From Narthecium ossifragum (Eukaryota > Streptophyta > Magnoliopsida > Dioscoreales > Nartheciaceae), in NCBI GenBank assembly GCA_963920575.1, contig OY986964.1, forward strand, positions 10,786,663 to 10,850,662: a stretch of DNA of 64,000 nucleotides, given 5' to 3'. Each line of letters begins with the position of its first letter. Position 1 is the first letter of the stretch. The notes under the pieces are model-generated. The model worked only from the letters and a program-made list of their open reading frames with translations. It was not told the DNA's origin and ran no database searches. The position numbers and the translations under genes were made by a program. Shown piece after piece: positions 47,007-58,843 of the stretch.

Positions 47007-49307
47007 TGTGAGGACCCGTCCCTCCCCTCCTGTGGCTCGCTGTGGACCGCAAGGGCAATTTGGTAAATTGCACCTTGTCGGCTAGTTCCACACTCGCGCT
47101 TGTACACACACTGACCTTGTTTGTGGTAATGTTTGCTTAGGATGGTTAGTGGGACCCGGGATCGAAAGATCCGGACTTAGGCTTGAATTCTCGCCTAAGT
47201 TTAGCTTTCAGCACAAAAAAGGATCGATCCTCTCTAGCTAAGAGATCGATCCTCTTGTGCCAGAAAGTCAAGTGAGATCGTCATGAGGTGATCGATCCTT
47301 CCTTGGGTAAGGATCGATCCTTCATAGGTCGGTTCGTTTTCCTATAAAGCAGACGAACCTTCTTCCTTCAAATCCTTTTGAAAACCCGGCGATTTGAGCT
47401 CGGATCTTGGGATTTTCGAAGGCGTTGAGGACGATCCAAGGCCTAGCTGCTTGGATCTAAGCTGCGTTTGCTCCGGTAGGGATCCTACCGACATCTCTCT
47501 TCGGGGTTTTGAGTTTTCCGGTTTGATCTGTGGTTTATTGCTTAGATCTGCGTATATAGTTGTTGGTTTTCTGTGTTTTTGCCGGTTTTGGACTCGTGGG
47601 ATCCTGATCTATCAGATCCCAGAGTTTCGTGGTTTTTGGTTGTCTCTTCCGACGGTATTCTTCGCCGGAAGGACGCCGCGGAACCCATCATGATCGATCT
47701 TCCCTTGAGGAAGGATCGATCTTCTGGGTTGGTCATGCTCCGCCCGATGAAGGATCGATCACGAGCTTGGTGAGGATCGATCCTGGTTCTTGGGGAGCAT
47801 GGCTGTCCTTCGTCGCGAAGAGGATCGATCCTCCTGTGAGGAAGGATCGATCACTCGTGGTGCGATCTGAAGGGTGCTCTCTGTCGCGAAAATGATCGAT
47901 CCTCCTGAGAGGAAGGATCGATCCTTTTGTCTCGACAGTGAGGCTTTACTCTCTGTTGCTGAGAGGATCGATCCTACCCTAGGGGATGATCGATCCTTTG
48001 GTAGAAGAGAGGGTTTTGACTAGTTTTGCCCAAGGGGCTTTGTATGTTGGTTTTCTTTATTGTTTTATACCTTGTACATAACATTAAGCATGTTAGTCCT
48101 ATATAGGGGCAGTGGTGAACCGGGGGAGTGATGACTCCCGGGATGTTTAGAATAAACGGGCGGGTGGCCCTACTGCTTTCCCTAGCCTCTCACGCCGGCG
48201 TTCGCCGAGGGCCACATTACTTGTTGCACATTGTGAACTGTTGTTTGCGGGGTTGTTTCCCGGTGCAGGTGTTGTGTGGACTGCTGGCGGTTGGTAGTGG
48301 TACCACTGCAGCAGTCCTTAGACCTTATTTATCTGTTCACCAACCCGGGCCGGCAGGGTGCCGTGCCCAGACCTTGTATTTATATCATCACATCCTGCTG
48401 CATGCTTACATGTATCTTTTCTGCGCATGTTCATAGCATGCATTGTGTTGTGCATTAGTTGCATCTGTTAGAGCGTTGCCGATCCGGGGCTTCCGGGTAG
48501 CCCGGATCTATCTCTTAGGACCGTGCGGGTAGCTTGGTCCAGGACTCGATTTGTAGTATTCAGTCTTTTCGATGATAGGATTAGTTGGACATGAATACTG
48601 TTGTGCTTGATGTTTAGAGGTCGTGTCGGCCTTGAGCCAAGTCGTGGTGTAGCCGGTACCCAATCCTTCTAGAACTCTTGGGTGGCAGGTGTGACTACCC
48701 AGCGGTGCTACCCGCCGACAGTGCCCAGGATCCTGTCGTGAGTTGGCAGTGCCGTTTCCTGTCTTACTGAGTGTGACCCAGTGTGTGACCAGTTCGCTGG
48801 AAGACCACGACTGGGGCTCTCAGGGGTATCCGGTGGGGTTATGGGACCCCTGTGATACACCTAGGCTTTGCTTGGGGACGACACTGTTGTGTTCCCTTCC
48901 TTTGTGAGTGTCGTAGTGTAGTGTCCCTGCTGAGCTTAGTGCTCACACCTACCCGGGCTGCGTTTTGCAGGTGCTGGCGCTAGCTCTTCTTCGGTTGCCC
49001 CTACCGGGCAGGTGTTCGGTGACGTGGCGGCGTCTGGCGGAGCTTGAGGAGCTGTGATCTGTCCGTGTACACCTTGGTTAGATAGTCTCCTACGGGAGCG
49101 ATTTTGTATAACATTCCCTGTTTGAGGATTTGTACTATATTCCAGCTTTGTGTGTTGAGCTTTATAATTGTTGTTTATTACAGGATGATTATACTTATTA
49201 GGGTAACCACTACGATTAGAGGGAAACCTCGCCAAATTTCCGCAGTAGATTAGGTTCCGGTTCGCGTCGCCCGGCCCGGTTGGGCCTACGCGGGTCGGGG
49301 CGCGACA
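47007..49307 (+). mobile_element. Tekay-type solo LTR (LTR-E), 2301 bp, TSD gttgt
   Basis: Perfect TSD gttgt at 47002-47006 and 49308-49312. Ends TGTGAGGACCCGTCC...GGGCGCGACA. TATA box CCTATAAAG at 47341-47349. GGATCGATCC palindromes occur both upstream of it (47221-47325) and downstream (47690-48000). The block 'cacctacccgggctgcg' at 48948 is shared, inverted, with LTR-A to LTR-D. Confidence 0.94.
47221..48000. repeat. palindromic GGATCGATCC arrays in LTR-E
   Basis: Two clusters, 47221-47325 (five motifs) and 47690-48000 (about twelve motifs such as gaggatcgatcctcc, gaaggatcgatcc), on either side of the TATA box and start of transcription. Confidence 0.88.
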
Positions 49308-49771
49308 GTTGTAGGCCAAATATAAGTAGTCTTGTTCTGTAAACTTGTCATAACTCTTATTGCTATTTTTGTGAGCATTTGGGCAAGATTTAGATCAAGT
49401 TTCTACTCATTCCCTTTGAGCTATAACTTTTGTAACTCTTCTTCAAGTGTGAAGAAGGATCTTGTGAAACATCCAATAGTTGTTTGGAGAGATTATAAGG
49501 TTACCAAGCACCCGAAAGCTTGGAGGACAGCTTGTAAAAGGATTTGTAAGTAGTGGAACCTCAACAATGACCTTGAGTGAAGTGGACATAGACCAAGAGT
49601 TGGGTCGAATCAAATCCTTCTTACTCTTATCTCATCAATTCTTATATGCTTGTTTTAATTATATTACATATCATTTACAAGTATTCAAGGTTTTAGATCT
49701 CTCCTACCTCTATTTTCCATTCATCAAGTTTTCAAAAAATAGTCCAATTCACCCCCCTTTTGGACCTTCAC

Positions 49772-51415
49772 ATACGTCGCCAAAGATTTCATCATCCTAG
49801 AGTCTTCACTCTTTGCTGGCCAGCACAACATATCAAAACATTTATCAAGATTATGCATATCCCTTCCCATATCAAAATCAGTTAACACCAAGTTCTACAA
49901 ATCCCTTGCAAACCTACAGCCGAAGAGGATGTGATCTATAGTTTCATCCTCCAACTTGCATCGAGCACATTCACGATTCTATGTAAGATGTAAGTGTCAA
50001 AGAGCAAGTTGGGTAGGAACCTTACCATGTAGCAGTTACCACAAAAAGGTCCTAACTCCAAGACAAGTTGGAGCATTCCACGCACTACGCCAAAACTTGA
50101 TCATAACCCCATCACATAGGCGATTACTGTAGCTTTCCAGCATCTAATAGCAGGAAGCAGTAGTAATAGTGCACCATCCCTACTTGCAATGGCATCGTAA
50201 GAATCTATTCGACAAACAGAGGATGGAACATTGATCGCACCAACGCTGCTTTCCAGCAGCCATCATCCATAATTAAGTCCCCCACCTTCATATCAAGAAG
50301 AAATTCATCAGAAATCATAGGAAAATGGCATGAAGATATAGATCCATCGACAATCCACCAATCTTTCAAAAACCTAGCATTCGATCCAGCTCCCGGATCC
50401 CACCACACACCTTGTCTAAGCAAGCTTGAGGCCTTGCAAATCGATTTCCAAAGAACGGAGTCACTAGGCTTTGAACAGGAAGTAAGCAAACCATATGGAC
50501 ATTCATACTTGGCTCTACAAAGTGCAAACCAAATCGTTTCCCGCTGTTCTAGGAACTTTGCCCCCCAATTCATCCTCAAAGCATCCTGCTCTTGAACCCT
50601 AAGAGTACTCCTTCCATCTTATGCTGACATACTTTGTCCAATGCCACCGACGACAGACCACCATGCTTCTCTTGCCAAAGAAAGCCATGAGCAAGAGCGG
50701 CTACCTTCTTCAGTGTTGTAGCATGAATCGGAATAGAGGACATCGCGAACACAGGTAAGGCATGAAGCACTTACTACACCAGCACAGCTCGTCCAGCCTC
50801 CGCCTTGATCGATGTCCTCCATACCACTAATCTGCTCTGAACTGCATCAATAATGAAATTGAAATCATGAACCAAAAGCCTTATAGGATCTAGAGGAACC
50901 CCCAAATATCTCCAAGGCCTAGACTTTACTGAGAAACCAAGAATTTCTTACAATTTCTGTTTGCGCCTCGACGAAGTAGATGGTAAGAACTGAACACTAG
51001 ACTTCTCCGGACTTATCTCCAGCCTAGATAGCTTCTTGTATTTTTTAAGAAAATTAACAATGTTTTTTGCTTCCTCCCGACGTGCCCTAGTGACAAAGAG
51101 TGAGTCATCTATATATAACAAATGGCTTAACGTTAAAACAGAGCCCGGGAACGTCACCCCCTTCTAATGAGATTAAAGGAACATGAAGCAGCCGCGATAG
51201 GACCTCTTGTGCAAGAATAAATGAATAAGGTGAGATTGGGTCTCCTTATCGGAGAGCCCTCGTCACTGGAAAGAAACCATACACACAACCATTGATGATG
51301 AAGGAAAATTGTGTTGTAAAAACACATGTCATAATCCATTCAACCCATTACTCTGGGAACTCCATCTCAATAATAAATCTCCTTATAATTCCCCAGCTAA
51401 CGGAGTCATAGGCTG
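49772..51415 (-). pseudogene. L1-type LINE, 3' part: RT end and zinc-finger (zf-RVT) region
   Basis: Minus-strand frames from about 51415: YDSVSWGIIRRFIIEMEFPE (RT motif A), GDPISPYLFILAQEVLSRLL (51210-51240), LLYIDDSLFVTRA (catalytic DD, about 51110), LEISPEKSS, AGVVSASCLTCVRDVLYSD, HGFLWQEKHGG, RQGVWWDPGAGSNARFLKDWW (50370-50410), and the zf-RVT end FWRSAWNAPTCLGVRTFLW and CARCKLEDETIDHILFGC (49930-50100). Many stops. No poly(A) is seen at its 3' end near 49780, so that end is truncated or overgrown at the junction with the Sirevirus LTR. A non-LTR retrotransposon RT; inactive. Confidence 0.85.
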
Positions 51416-51912
51416 AGAGTCATGGTCTTGGGCGCATATAAGGGAATGAAGTAACTCGTGCGCCGCGCCAATGTTATCTTATATAAATCTGCCTTCTAGG
51501 AAGCTAACTACTCCAAACTAATGACCTCTTGAATGGCACCTTTCATCCTTTTTGCAAGCAGTCAATATAATCCTATAAATCACATTGCATAAGTTGATTG
51601 GTCAACAATAGTATAGGGCATTTGTCTCTTCCCATAATGATTGGTCAACAATAGGTATGAATGATGTATACTATAATATATTATATATAGATGATAATAT
51701 CCTTAAGCACCTAACATATTGCAATCACCTTAACACCTATATATTAAACGAATATATATACTGACACATAAAACACTGATTGATAATATTTTTTAAGATA
51801 TGAATAAATAAATAAATAAAATATGTATAACACTAATTGATAATAATTCTTAATATATATATAATAATAACAACAACAATTATGGTACTCTATCAAAAAT
51901 AAATAATACTAT
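51416..51912. other. AT-rich DNA without recognisable feature
   Basis: I see no coding frame, terminal repeat or known element. Short (TA)n stretches occur at 51680-51700 and 51850-51865. Confidence 0.5.
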
Positions 51913-52500
51913 GAGAAAATAAGGCCGGCAAGTATAATACTCTATCAAAAACGATGGGTTTTTTTATAAAACCATACCAACTCATAGTATAAAATTATGA
52001 CACATCCAACATATTAAAGTTTCTAACTAAATACATACACACACATATAAGGCCGGCAATTACAGTAGTCTAATAAAAATAATTTAAGGATGCAGGATTA
52101 TGAGAAAATAAGGCCGGCGTACTCTATGAGAAAATAAGACCGGCAAGTATAATACTCTATAAAAACAAATAATACGATGGGCTTTTTATTAAACTATACC
52201 AACTCATAGTAGGTACAAAATTATGACACATCCAATATATTGAAGTTTCTAACTAAATACATACACACACGGACATATAAAGCCGGAAATTACAGTAGTC
52301 TACTAAAAATAGTTAAGGATGCAGGACTATGTGAAAATAAGGCCGGCAAGTTCGGGTCTCTATCAAAAATGAATAATATGATGTGTTTTGTATAAAATTA
52401 TACCAACTCAGAGGTGGTATAAAATTATATCAACTCGGAATTGGTAAAAAGTTATACGGCATCCAACATATTAAATTTTTTAATTAAAAATATTATATTA
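51913..52500 (+). repeat. AT-rich tandem repeat, about 205-215 bp, 2.5 copies, with GGCCGGC marker
   Basis: The marker 'gaaaataaggccggcaag' or a near match lies at 51914, 52129 and 52332. Between markers the same order of blocks recurs: 'actctat.aaaa', 'ataccaactcatagta', 'atgacacatccaa.atatt', 'ctaactaaatacatacac', 'attacagtagtcta', 'aaggatgcagga'. The second unit is preceded by an extra 26-bp partial copy (ggccggcgtactctatg). Function unknown. Confidence 0.85.
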
Positions 52501-54067
52501 TCCACTATCGTATCAAGCATCGTATTACCATGGCAACCTATACTATTATCCTATACATTATCTTAGACAACGAACCAAACCGGCCATTACCTAACTAAGC
52601 AACAACTGCTTCTCTGGCAATGCTTGACAAACATTATGAAGGGACTAAAACAATTTGCAAACACTCATGCCGTCCTGCATGAAATATGATAATGATTCTT
52701 AGATATCAAAGGAATTCTGCGTCATTCAATACTAGCTAACACTACGAAACCAAGGACATCATCCTATTTGCAATTGACAAAACCTAAGTTGTCGGCCACT
52801 TAATATCATCTTGCACTAAAGTTTACTAGCAAAGCTAGCTTATTGTGGACCTCCTCTTAGGGTATCTAGTAATCTTCATATATGCTTTAGATGGCAAATG
52901 AATGTAGGATATAAAGATATCAGGCCCTAGTCAAGTAGCAAAGCAACAAGGTTGTGAGAGCTTCAGGCTCACAAACTTTTTCCCACTAGCAACTCTCTTT
53001 TGCACCTACAGCTTCTATTCTCTCTCTTGTCTATATCTCCTTCACATATATGCTGATCATTAGTGGACCATTTTCTGACCACCATGTACAGGTTTCTCTA
53101 AGAAGCACCAAACGAAGAAGATATGAAGGACTTGGTCAAAACGTTGCATTCATCGGACTACTTGGTTCCTTTGTATGTGTTGGGAAAGTAAAAGTTAGCC
53201 AATTACAAGGCTCTTGCATGACCCCTATTCTCTAGCCCGAACTAACCCATGCATGAAACTGATCAAATCTTAAACATAGCTGAGGCTGACAACTGAAATC
53301 TCCTACCTTTTAAGCCAGCCTCCAGAATAATGTCATTGTTACGTACAAAGTTCATGGAATTCTGAGACCAAACTGGAGATGCACCATCCCACACAAAAAC
53401 AAGAAAATATTCCCACACATTTCCATGATTCCTAAATGGCCACCTAGCAAATCAGCTTCTACACTTAAGAAAGGCAGAGAGCCTAAAACATGTTTCATGA
53501 ACGCAATATACAGCGAAAAGGGTAGCAGATAAGGGCGGGCCAATGCCATCTAAAAATACTCTCAATTTTGTTTGCCACTGAATATTGACGTATGCCCTGA
53601 AGTAATCCTCAAACTGGTAGTTGCCCTACTGTGATCGATGACAAAGACCTGCAAAACCTATTCACAGATAGACTTCTATAAGTGGGCTAAACATGCATGC
53701 CGAAGCTAAGAAAGCCAAACACTTAGTTTTAGTGTAATATCTGACAGGATTATCACAGACTACACTATTGTTGTACCACCCTGTTCAGACAGTACAGGTT
53801 TATGATATGCATATGGAACTTCAATTAGAGTAATATCCAATAAAGGCAACATTTGCCTCATCTATCTGGTACCGGAGTTCTCCTTTCACTCCTTTTACTC
53901 CTTTTACTCCAGGTACATCATCTGTCAAAGCCTCCTTTAGAGTCCTTTCCAATGAAGATATTGATACTCTGAATTAAAGTCTCTAGAGGAAAATACTATA
54001 GAGGAAAAGACTATGAATACCAACTATAGTCTTTACACGTTAACGAATAACTAGCTATGACTTGTCC
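52501..54067. other. unannotated low-copy-looking DNA
   Basis: Small open frames only, none with a recognisable domain and none with splice context that I could connect to the WD40 gene. It ends at the TSD (54063-54067) of the next solo LTR. Confidence 0.5.
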
Positions 54068-54336
54068 TGTGAGGACCCGTTCCTTCAACCCGGTCCGATC
54101 GTATTAGATCAAGAGTCTGGCCCATTTGGCCTTGTTCCGTGATCGGGTTGATCGCGAACACCCCAAGAGCAATTTGATAAATTACACCTTGACGGTTAGT
54201 TCCACACCCGCGTTGTACACACACGACCCTTTTGTTTGTTATTTTTGGTTATTAGAACCTTAGGCGGGGCTCGGGAACAAAAGATCCGAGCTCGAGCGCG
54301 ACAGCTTATCTTTAGGACAGTTGTCATGCCTCGGAC

Positions 54337-54536
54337 GATCGATCCCACAGGACGATCGATCGGTCCCTAGACGATCGATCGGTCCATGGGCCGATCGATC
54401 AGTCCATGGGCCGATCGATTGGGCTTGATGTCGGCACCGACGTGACGTGTCTGGATAGGGATACTGAACCGACGTTGAACGATCAATCGATGACGTGGAC
54501 GATTGATCGGCCAGTGAGACGATCGATCGGTCGAGA
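54337..54536. repeat. palindromic CGATCGATCG array in LTR-H
   Basis: Seven to eight motifs (gacgatcgatcgg, gccgatcgatcag, acgattgatcgg) at steps of 17-30 bp. Confidence 0.87.
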
Positions 54537-55625
54537 GCTTGTAAGAACCCGTGAACCGCCTCTGTTTCTCTTCTTTTTCTTCCCTCTTCTTCCCTCTTCT
54601 TCCCTCCTCTAATCCGCGGTTTGGGATCGTTGCAGTCGCTTGGGAAGCTTGCCAGGAGGTAGGTGAGGAGCTATAGACCTCCTCTACACGGTTTGATTGA
54701 GAATCAAATGTGGATTTGCGTAGAAATGTAGGATTCTATGTTTTAGCCTCATTTGATGTTCTTGGTTGATTTAATTGTTTGTTCTTCAATTAAACTATGT
54801 TTGATGGTTACCCTAGGGATGATTAATAACTGTATGGAGTTTTAGTGGATTTGGTTTGGATTTAAGTTGGATTTAAGCATGTTTTCATCAATTGATTTCT
54901 GGATTTTATGTTCTAGCAGAATGGTTGTTTTCTATCTTAGATATAGAACTGTACGTGCATGATCTGAGTTTTTATTCTACAAGAAAGTTGTCGATTGATT
55001 GAGGAGTTAGCTTTCAACTGTAACTGATTTCATGATTTTTGGAGCTACTTATGATTTTTGGTGAATTAAATGGGATGTCTGTGCCGAAACAGGACAGCTA
55101 ACTTAATTTGAAAAATTAAGTAGTTTTTCGTTAGTTAATTGAGCTTAGTTTTGGACGCGATGATCTTTGGAAGAGATCTGTAAAGTTTGTTTTCAATCCA
55201 ACAAATTTTCGAATGATTTATATATTGTTTATCGAATCTGGATTTTACCAAAATTGTAGGTTTTGATCTATTTTTATTTATCCGATTGATCCAATTTTTA
55301 GATATGTGATTCGAGATATATCACTGAGTGGGCATATCAAGTTTCATATTGATCGGACAGTTAGATGAAAAGATAGGATTTTTCAAAGTTTGCAGTATAA
55401 TTGGTTTGATTTCAATAAATCGATTATTTTAATCTTAACATCGATATACATTATTATATCTGTGTAAGCCCGTGCGTGGCTTGTTGTTGAACCAGGGGAG
55501 TCACGCCTCCCCTGGGATGGGTAGAATAAATGGGCTTTAAGTCCGCCCTCACCTTTGAGTAAAATATTATTATATTATTGTCTTAGTTGTTTGGTTATTT
55601 AGCTGGGGTTGTATCCCTTTGTAGG

Positions 55626-57870
55626 TGTCACGCCCCGCCCCAATTAATTATAAAATATCCCAAAGATTTACTTAAAATTTTTGGCATGACCCTTGGGCAC
55701 GGGGACGTGAGATCACTATTACAATATTTCAACAGATAATACACATCCTAAAACCATTAATCAAATATTTATCTCTTTACAATCATTCACCACCACTAGG
55801 GCACATATCGCCCACATCAATTCAAATAATATACATGATAATTCAGTCTGAAATTTATAATACATAATTCTTTCATTTCCAACATATACATGCTTTATCA
55901 AACATAAGAAAATAGACATAATGATAAAGTGACTCCTCATCCTAAGACAGGACCTCCATGGCCTGCACTGGTCTCTGGCCTACCCATAGGTCCTCCTGCA
56001 CAAAAACCAAAACCTAACACAAATGAGCTCTAAAGCCCAGTAGGAGTCACCAACTAAGACACTGGTGTACACCCACCTATCCTAGTATACTGCCCAAGTA
56101 TGGTCTGGCTAGTATGAGTAAGTCTTACATGCAAAGCACCGCGTCCGGCCGCCAACGCTAGCCCATACCCCTATAGACTCTATACCCGACCCCAGTATAC
56201 TAGTATAGGTACAACATCCACCTATCCTAGTCTACTAATCCTAGTATGGTCTGGCTAGTCTGGGCAGTCTTACATGCACAGCACCGCGTCCGGCCGCCAA
56301 CGCTCACCCAGACCCCTATAGACTCTATACAGGCCTCAGTATAGTAGTATAGGCAACACACTCTCAAGTCAGGTCAAAACCTCAAGTCAAGTCAAGTCCT
56401 TTATCAACATACGGAGATCCAAATCCATCCGTCAACTCGTCGACATATCCCCTAGACTCTGACTAGTCTAGCTACAGGACCTGACTAGACAGCCTGACAT
56501 TCCTAGCATGTATGCACAAATCACATAGATAATCAATCAATTAATAACTTGGTCAATTAATCTCATTTATGCATACAACTCAGGAAAAGCTAGCATAACA
56601 TTCCATAGCATGATAAAGCAAGTACAGGGCTCAACTAGCCCAACACCTCATAACATAGCATACACCCATCATCACAACGGTATAGTCATACAACATAGCA
56701 TATACACAACATTGCATCACACATAATTACAACACAACATATAGCAAACAATCATACAATTTCCTAGGAGGTAACTCCTACCTTAAAAGGACAGTCGACA
56801 CGCATTCTCCAAGTCTGGGGGTCCACGTCATGCTCCGACACCCGACGGCCGCTCAATCGATCAACTACGCACAAAGACAAAGATCTCAATCAAGTACAAC
56901 CTCAGACGAATCATGAAACTACCCTATACCGCTAGAGCTAGAACAGCTAGTCAAAACGGCGCTGTTGCGTGCACAAGGCATTGTCCCATGCACAGGACAC
57001 TGACCTGTGCACAGGGCAGTGACCAATGCACCCAGGCGATCGCTGTGCGTGCTAACGTGCGCTACGCACAGCGCCTTCTTCCTCAAGAAGATCGTCGGAG
57101 CTCCGTCGAACCTCCAAAACAGAGGGGTTACTCAAGCACCGGGAAGATAACCACCAGAGGAGGGAAACTCCTAGCTGTCCCTAGGACGAAGTCCAGGAGG
57201 GGTCGACGGCCATGGCCAGAGAAAGGCCGGCCGGAACCTTGCCGGGAACCATGGCAGGGAGGGGGATCGAGGATCCCCTGCCATGGAAACGCCCAAATAG
57301 GGCTCGGAGAAAGATGCCCTGAACCACAGGGGTCCTTCTCCGGCGCTGCAGTCGCCGAGGAAGGTCCCCGTCGCCGTCCATGGCACCTTCTCCGGCGACC
57401 CATCGCCGGAACCCATCTTCTCCCCAAAAACCCGCCGGAAAAACCCACCAAAGGACGGAAAAACAAAAGGGAAACAAAGGATAGAGAAGCTAGAAGCTTA
57501 CCTAAGCCAAGGAAGACGAAATCCGACTGGAGGCTCACCGGATCTACACTTTTCCCGGCGATCTCCACTTATCTTCTTCTTCCTCTTCTCCTGCGCCGGC
57601 GATCTCTCTCCCTTTCCAACTCCGACGCCGGTGAACCCTCTTCACTTCCTCTCCATCGCCCTCTCGATCTCTCTCTCTCTCGATCTCTCACTCCGATCTC
57701 ACTCCCTCTCTCTCTTGGGTTGGCAGCCAACGAAGAAAAGAAAGGAGAAGGAGACGCTGGATTCTTCTAGAAAGGGGGGTATTTTGCAGAAAACACCCCG
57801 CAAAACGAGAAACTACGCCAAAGCCCTCCAAATTTACATAAAAACCCAGAATTACACTAAGGCCCTTACA
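55626..57870 (-). mobile_element. solo LTR (LTR-I), 2245 bp, TSD gtagg
   Basis: Perfect TSD gtagg at 55621-55625 and 57871-57875. Plus-strand ends TGTCACGCCCCGCCCC...CCCTTACA, so minus orientation by analogy with LTR-B. Contains a doublet 'gcaccgcgtccggccgccaa' at 56136 and 56281 in a duplicated block of about 150 bp. The GC-rich part 56913-57770 is open for 285 codons on the plus strand but looks non-coding. No GATCGATC array. Confidence 0.92.
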
Positions 57871-58843
57871 GTAGGTCTGAGCGCCTCCTTTTCCGCTTAT
57901 TCTAAACCAATGCTATGCTTATCCTTAGGCGAGCTATATGTTGCGCTTGGTCCTGTATAATACTTGGCATATGGTTGCATGCCTGAACTGTTGTCTGTGT
58001 ATGATCATACATGAATTATTTGCACTAGATGCATTCCTAGACTAGGCATTGGCGATGGGTTAATCGCCAATCCGGGGGCTTGGGCAGCTCGAATCTAGCC
58101 TTAAGATCGAGGCTGGGTAGCAAAGTCTAGGATTTAATCTGTTATAATAATCTGATGATTTGAGGTGACTATCTAGTTGGCTGCAATTGCTTTGATCGAG
58201 GTTTAGAGGTCATTCTGGGTTCTAGCCTCAGTCTCAGTTCGTTGGTAGGGGAAGTTACGTAGTGCACTGGGTTCTACCCCTGTTGTTTCAATGCTGAGGC
58301 GTTTGGTTGAGAGAGACAACTGTTGACAGTACCAGAGGTCATCAGGGTGCGTGCCCTGGGGTAGACGGTGTACGTAACGTAGGGTTCCCCTAAAGATGAG
58401 TTGGAACCTGAGACTTTATTGTTCCCTTACTTTGTGAGTATCGTAGTGTAAAATCATACTGAGCTTTTTGCTCACTCCTACCTGGGCTGCGTTTTGCAGG
58501 TATAGACGTCAGCTCTTCTTCCGTAGCTCACAGCTGAACATGCTCTTGGTGGCGTGTCGACCCTTTGGAAGTGTTCGAGGACTTGGGGTTCATGTTTATT
58601 TTTTTTAGATTATTTAAATATATAAATTCCTTCTGTAAGGATTTTGAGGTTTTATTATATAGGTTCTGAGGATCAATTTGTATCAGAATCTTGAATTATA
58701 TTAGAGATTTTATTTTGACCTCATATCAATTGTTAATTAGTTGTATTATTTTATTATAAACGTGTCAGTGATGGATTGAATAGATTAGGAACCCTCACGT
58801 TCCGGACCGAATGAGTTTTCTGAATCGAGGTGTGACATGTCCA

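Larger units (their letters stand above)
32638..49771 (+). mobile_element. Sirevirus-type Ty1/copia element, 5' truncated, with nested insertions
   Basis: In order on the plus strand: end of integrase, RT with an internal deletion, [solo LTR-F 33717-41297], RT end and RNase H, an env-like gene [solo LTR 43066-45192], polypurine tract, 3' LTR [solo LTR-E 47007-49307]. The env-like gene downstream of pol is the mark of Sireviruses. The 5' LTR, gag and most of integrase are missing left of 32638. The right LTR edge is only approximate because a LINE joins there. Confidence 0.85.
46384..49771 (+). repeat. Sirevirus 3' LTR, split by solo LTR-E
   Basis: Starts TGTTGATCTTATAACC directly after the polypurine tract. 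It runs 46384-47006, resumes after the insert at 49313 and ends near 'caattcacccccc' (49747-49760), where LINE sequence begins. The exact end and TSD cannot be fixed because the element's 5' LTR is absent. A palindrome array is at 46497-46925. Confidence 0.72.
54068..58838 (+). mobile_element. Tekay-type solo LTR (LTR-H) with nested solo LTR, TSD tgtcc
   Basis: Perfect TSD tgtcc at 54063-54067 and 58839-58843. Ends TGTGAGGACCCGTTCC...GGTGTGACA. The LTR is 54068-55625 plus 57876-58838, about 2.5 kb, close in order to LTR-F. GACGATCGATCGG palindromes lie at 54337-54536; the 'ctacctgggctgcgttttgc' block lies at 58478. Nearest insertion to the WD40 gene, ending 1.4 kb beyond its stop codon. Confidence 0.92.

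Noticed and set aside
53352..53549. Minus-strand 65-codon frame near the LINE, considered as LINE or gene fragment
   Set aside because: No recognisable RT, RNase H or zinc-finger residues; short and without support.
56913..57770. 285-codon open frame on the plus strand
   Set aside because: It lies wholly in the solo LTR-I, is GC-rich and low in complexity (Arg/Pro/Ser-rich), has open shadows in other frames, and shows no domain. LTR leader sequence explains it.
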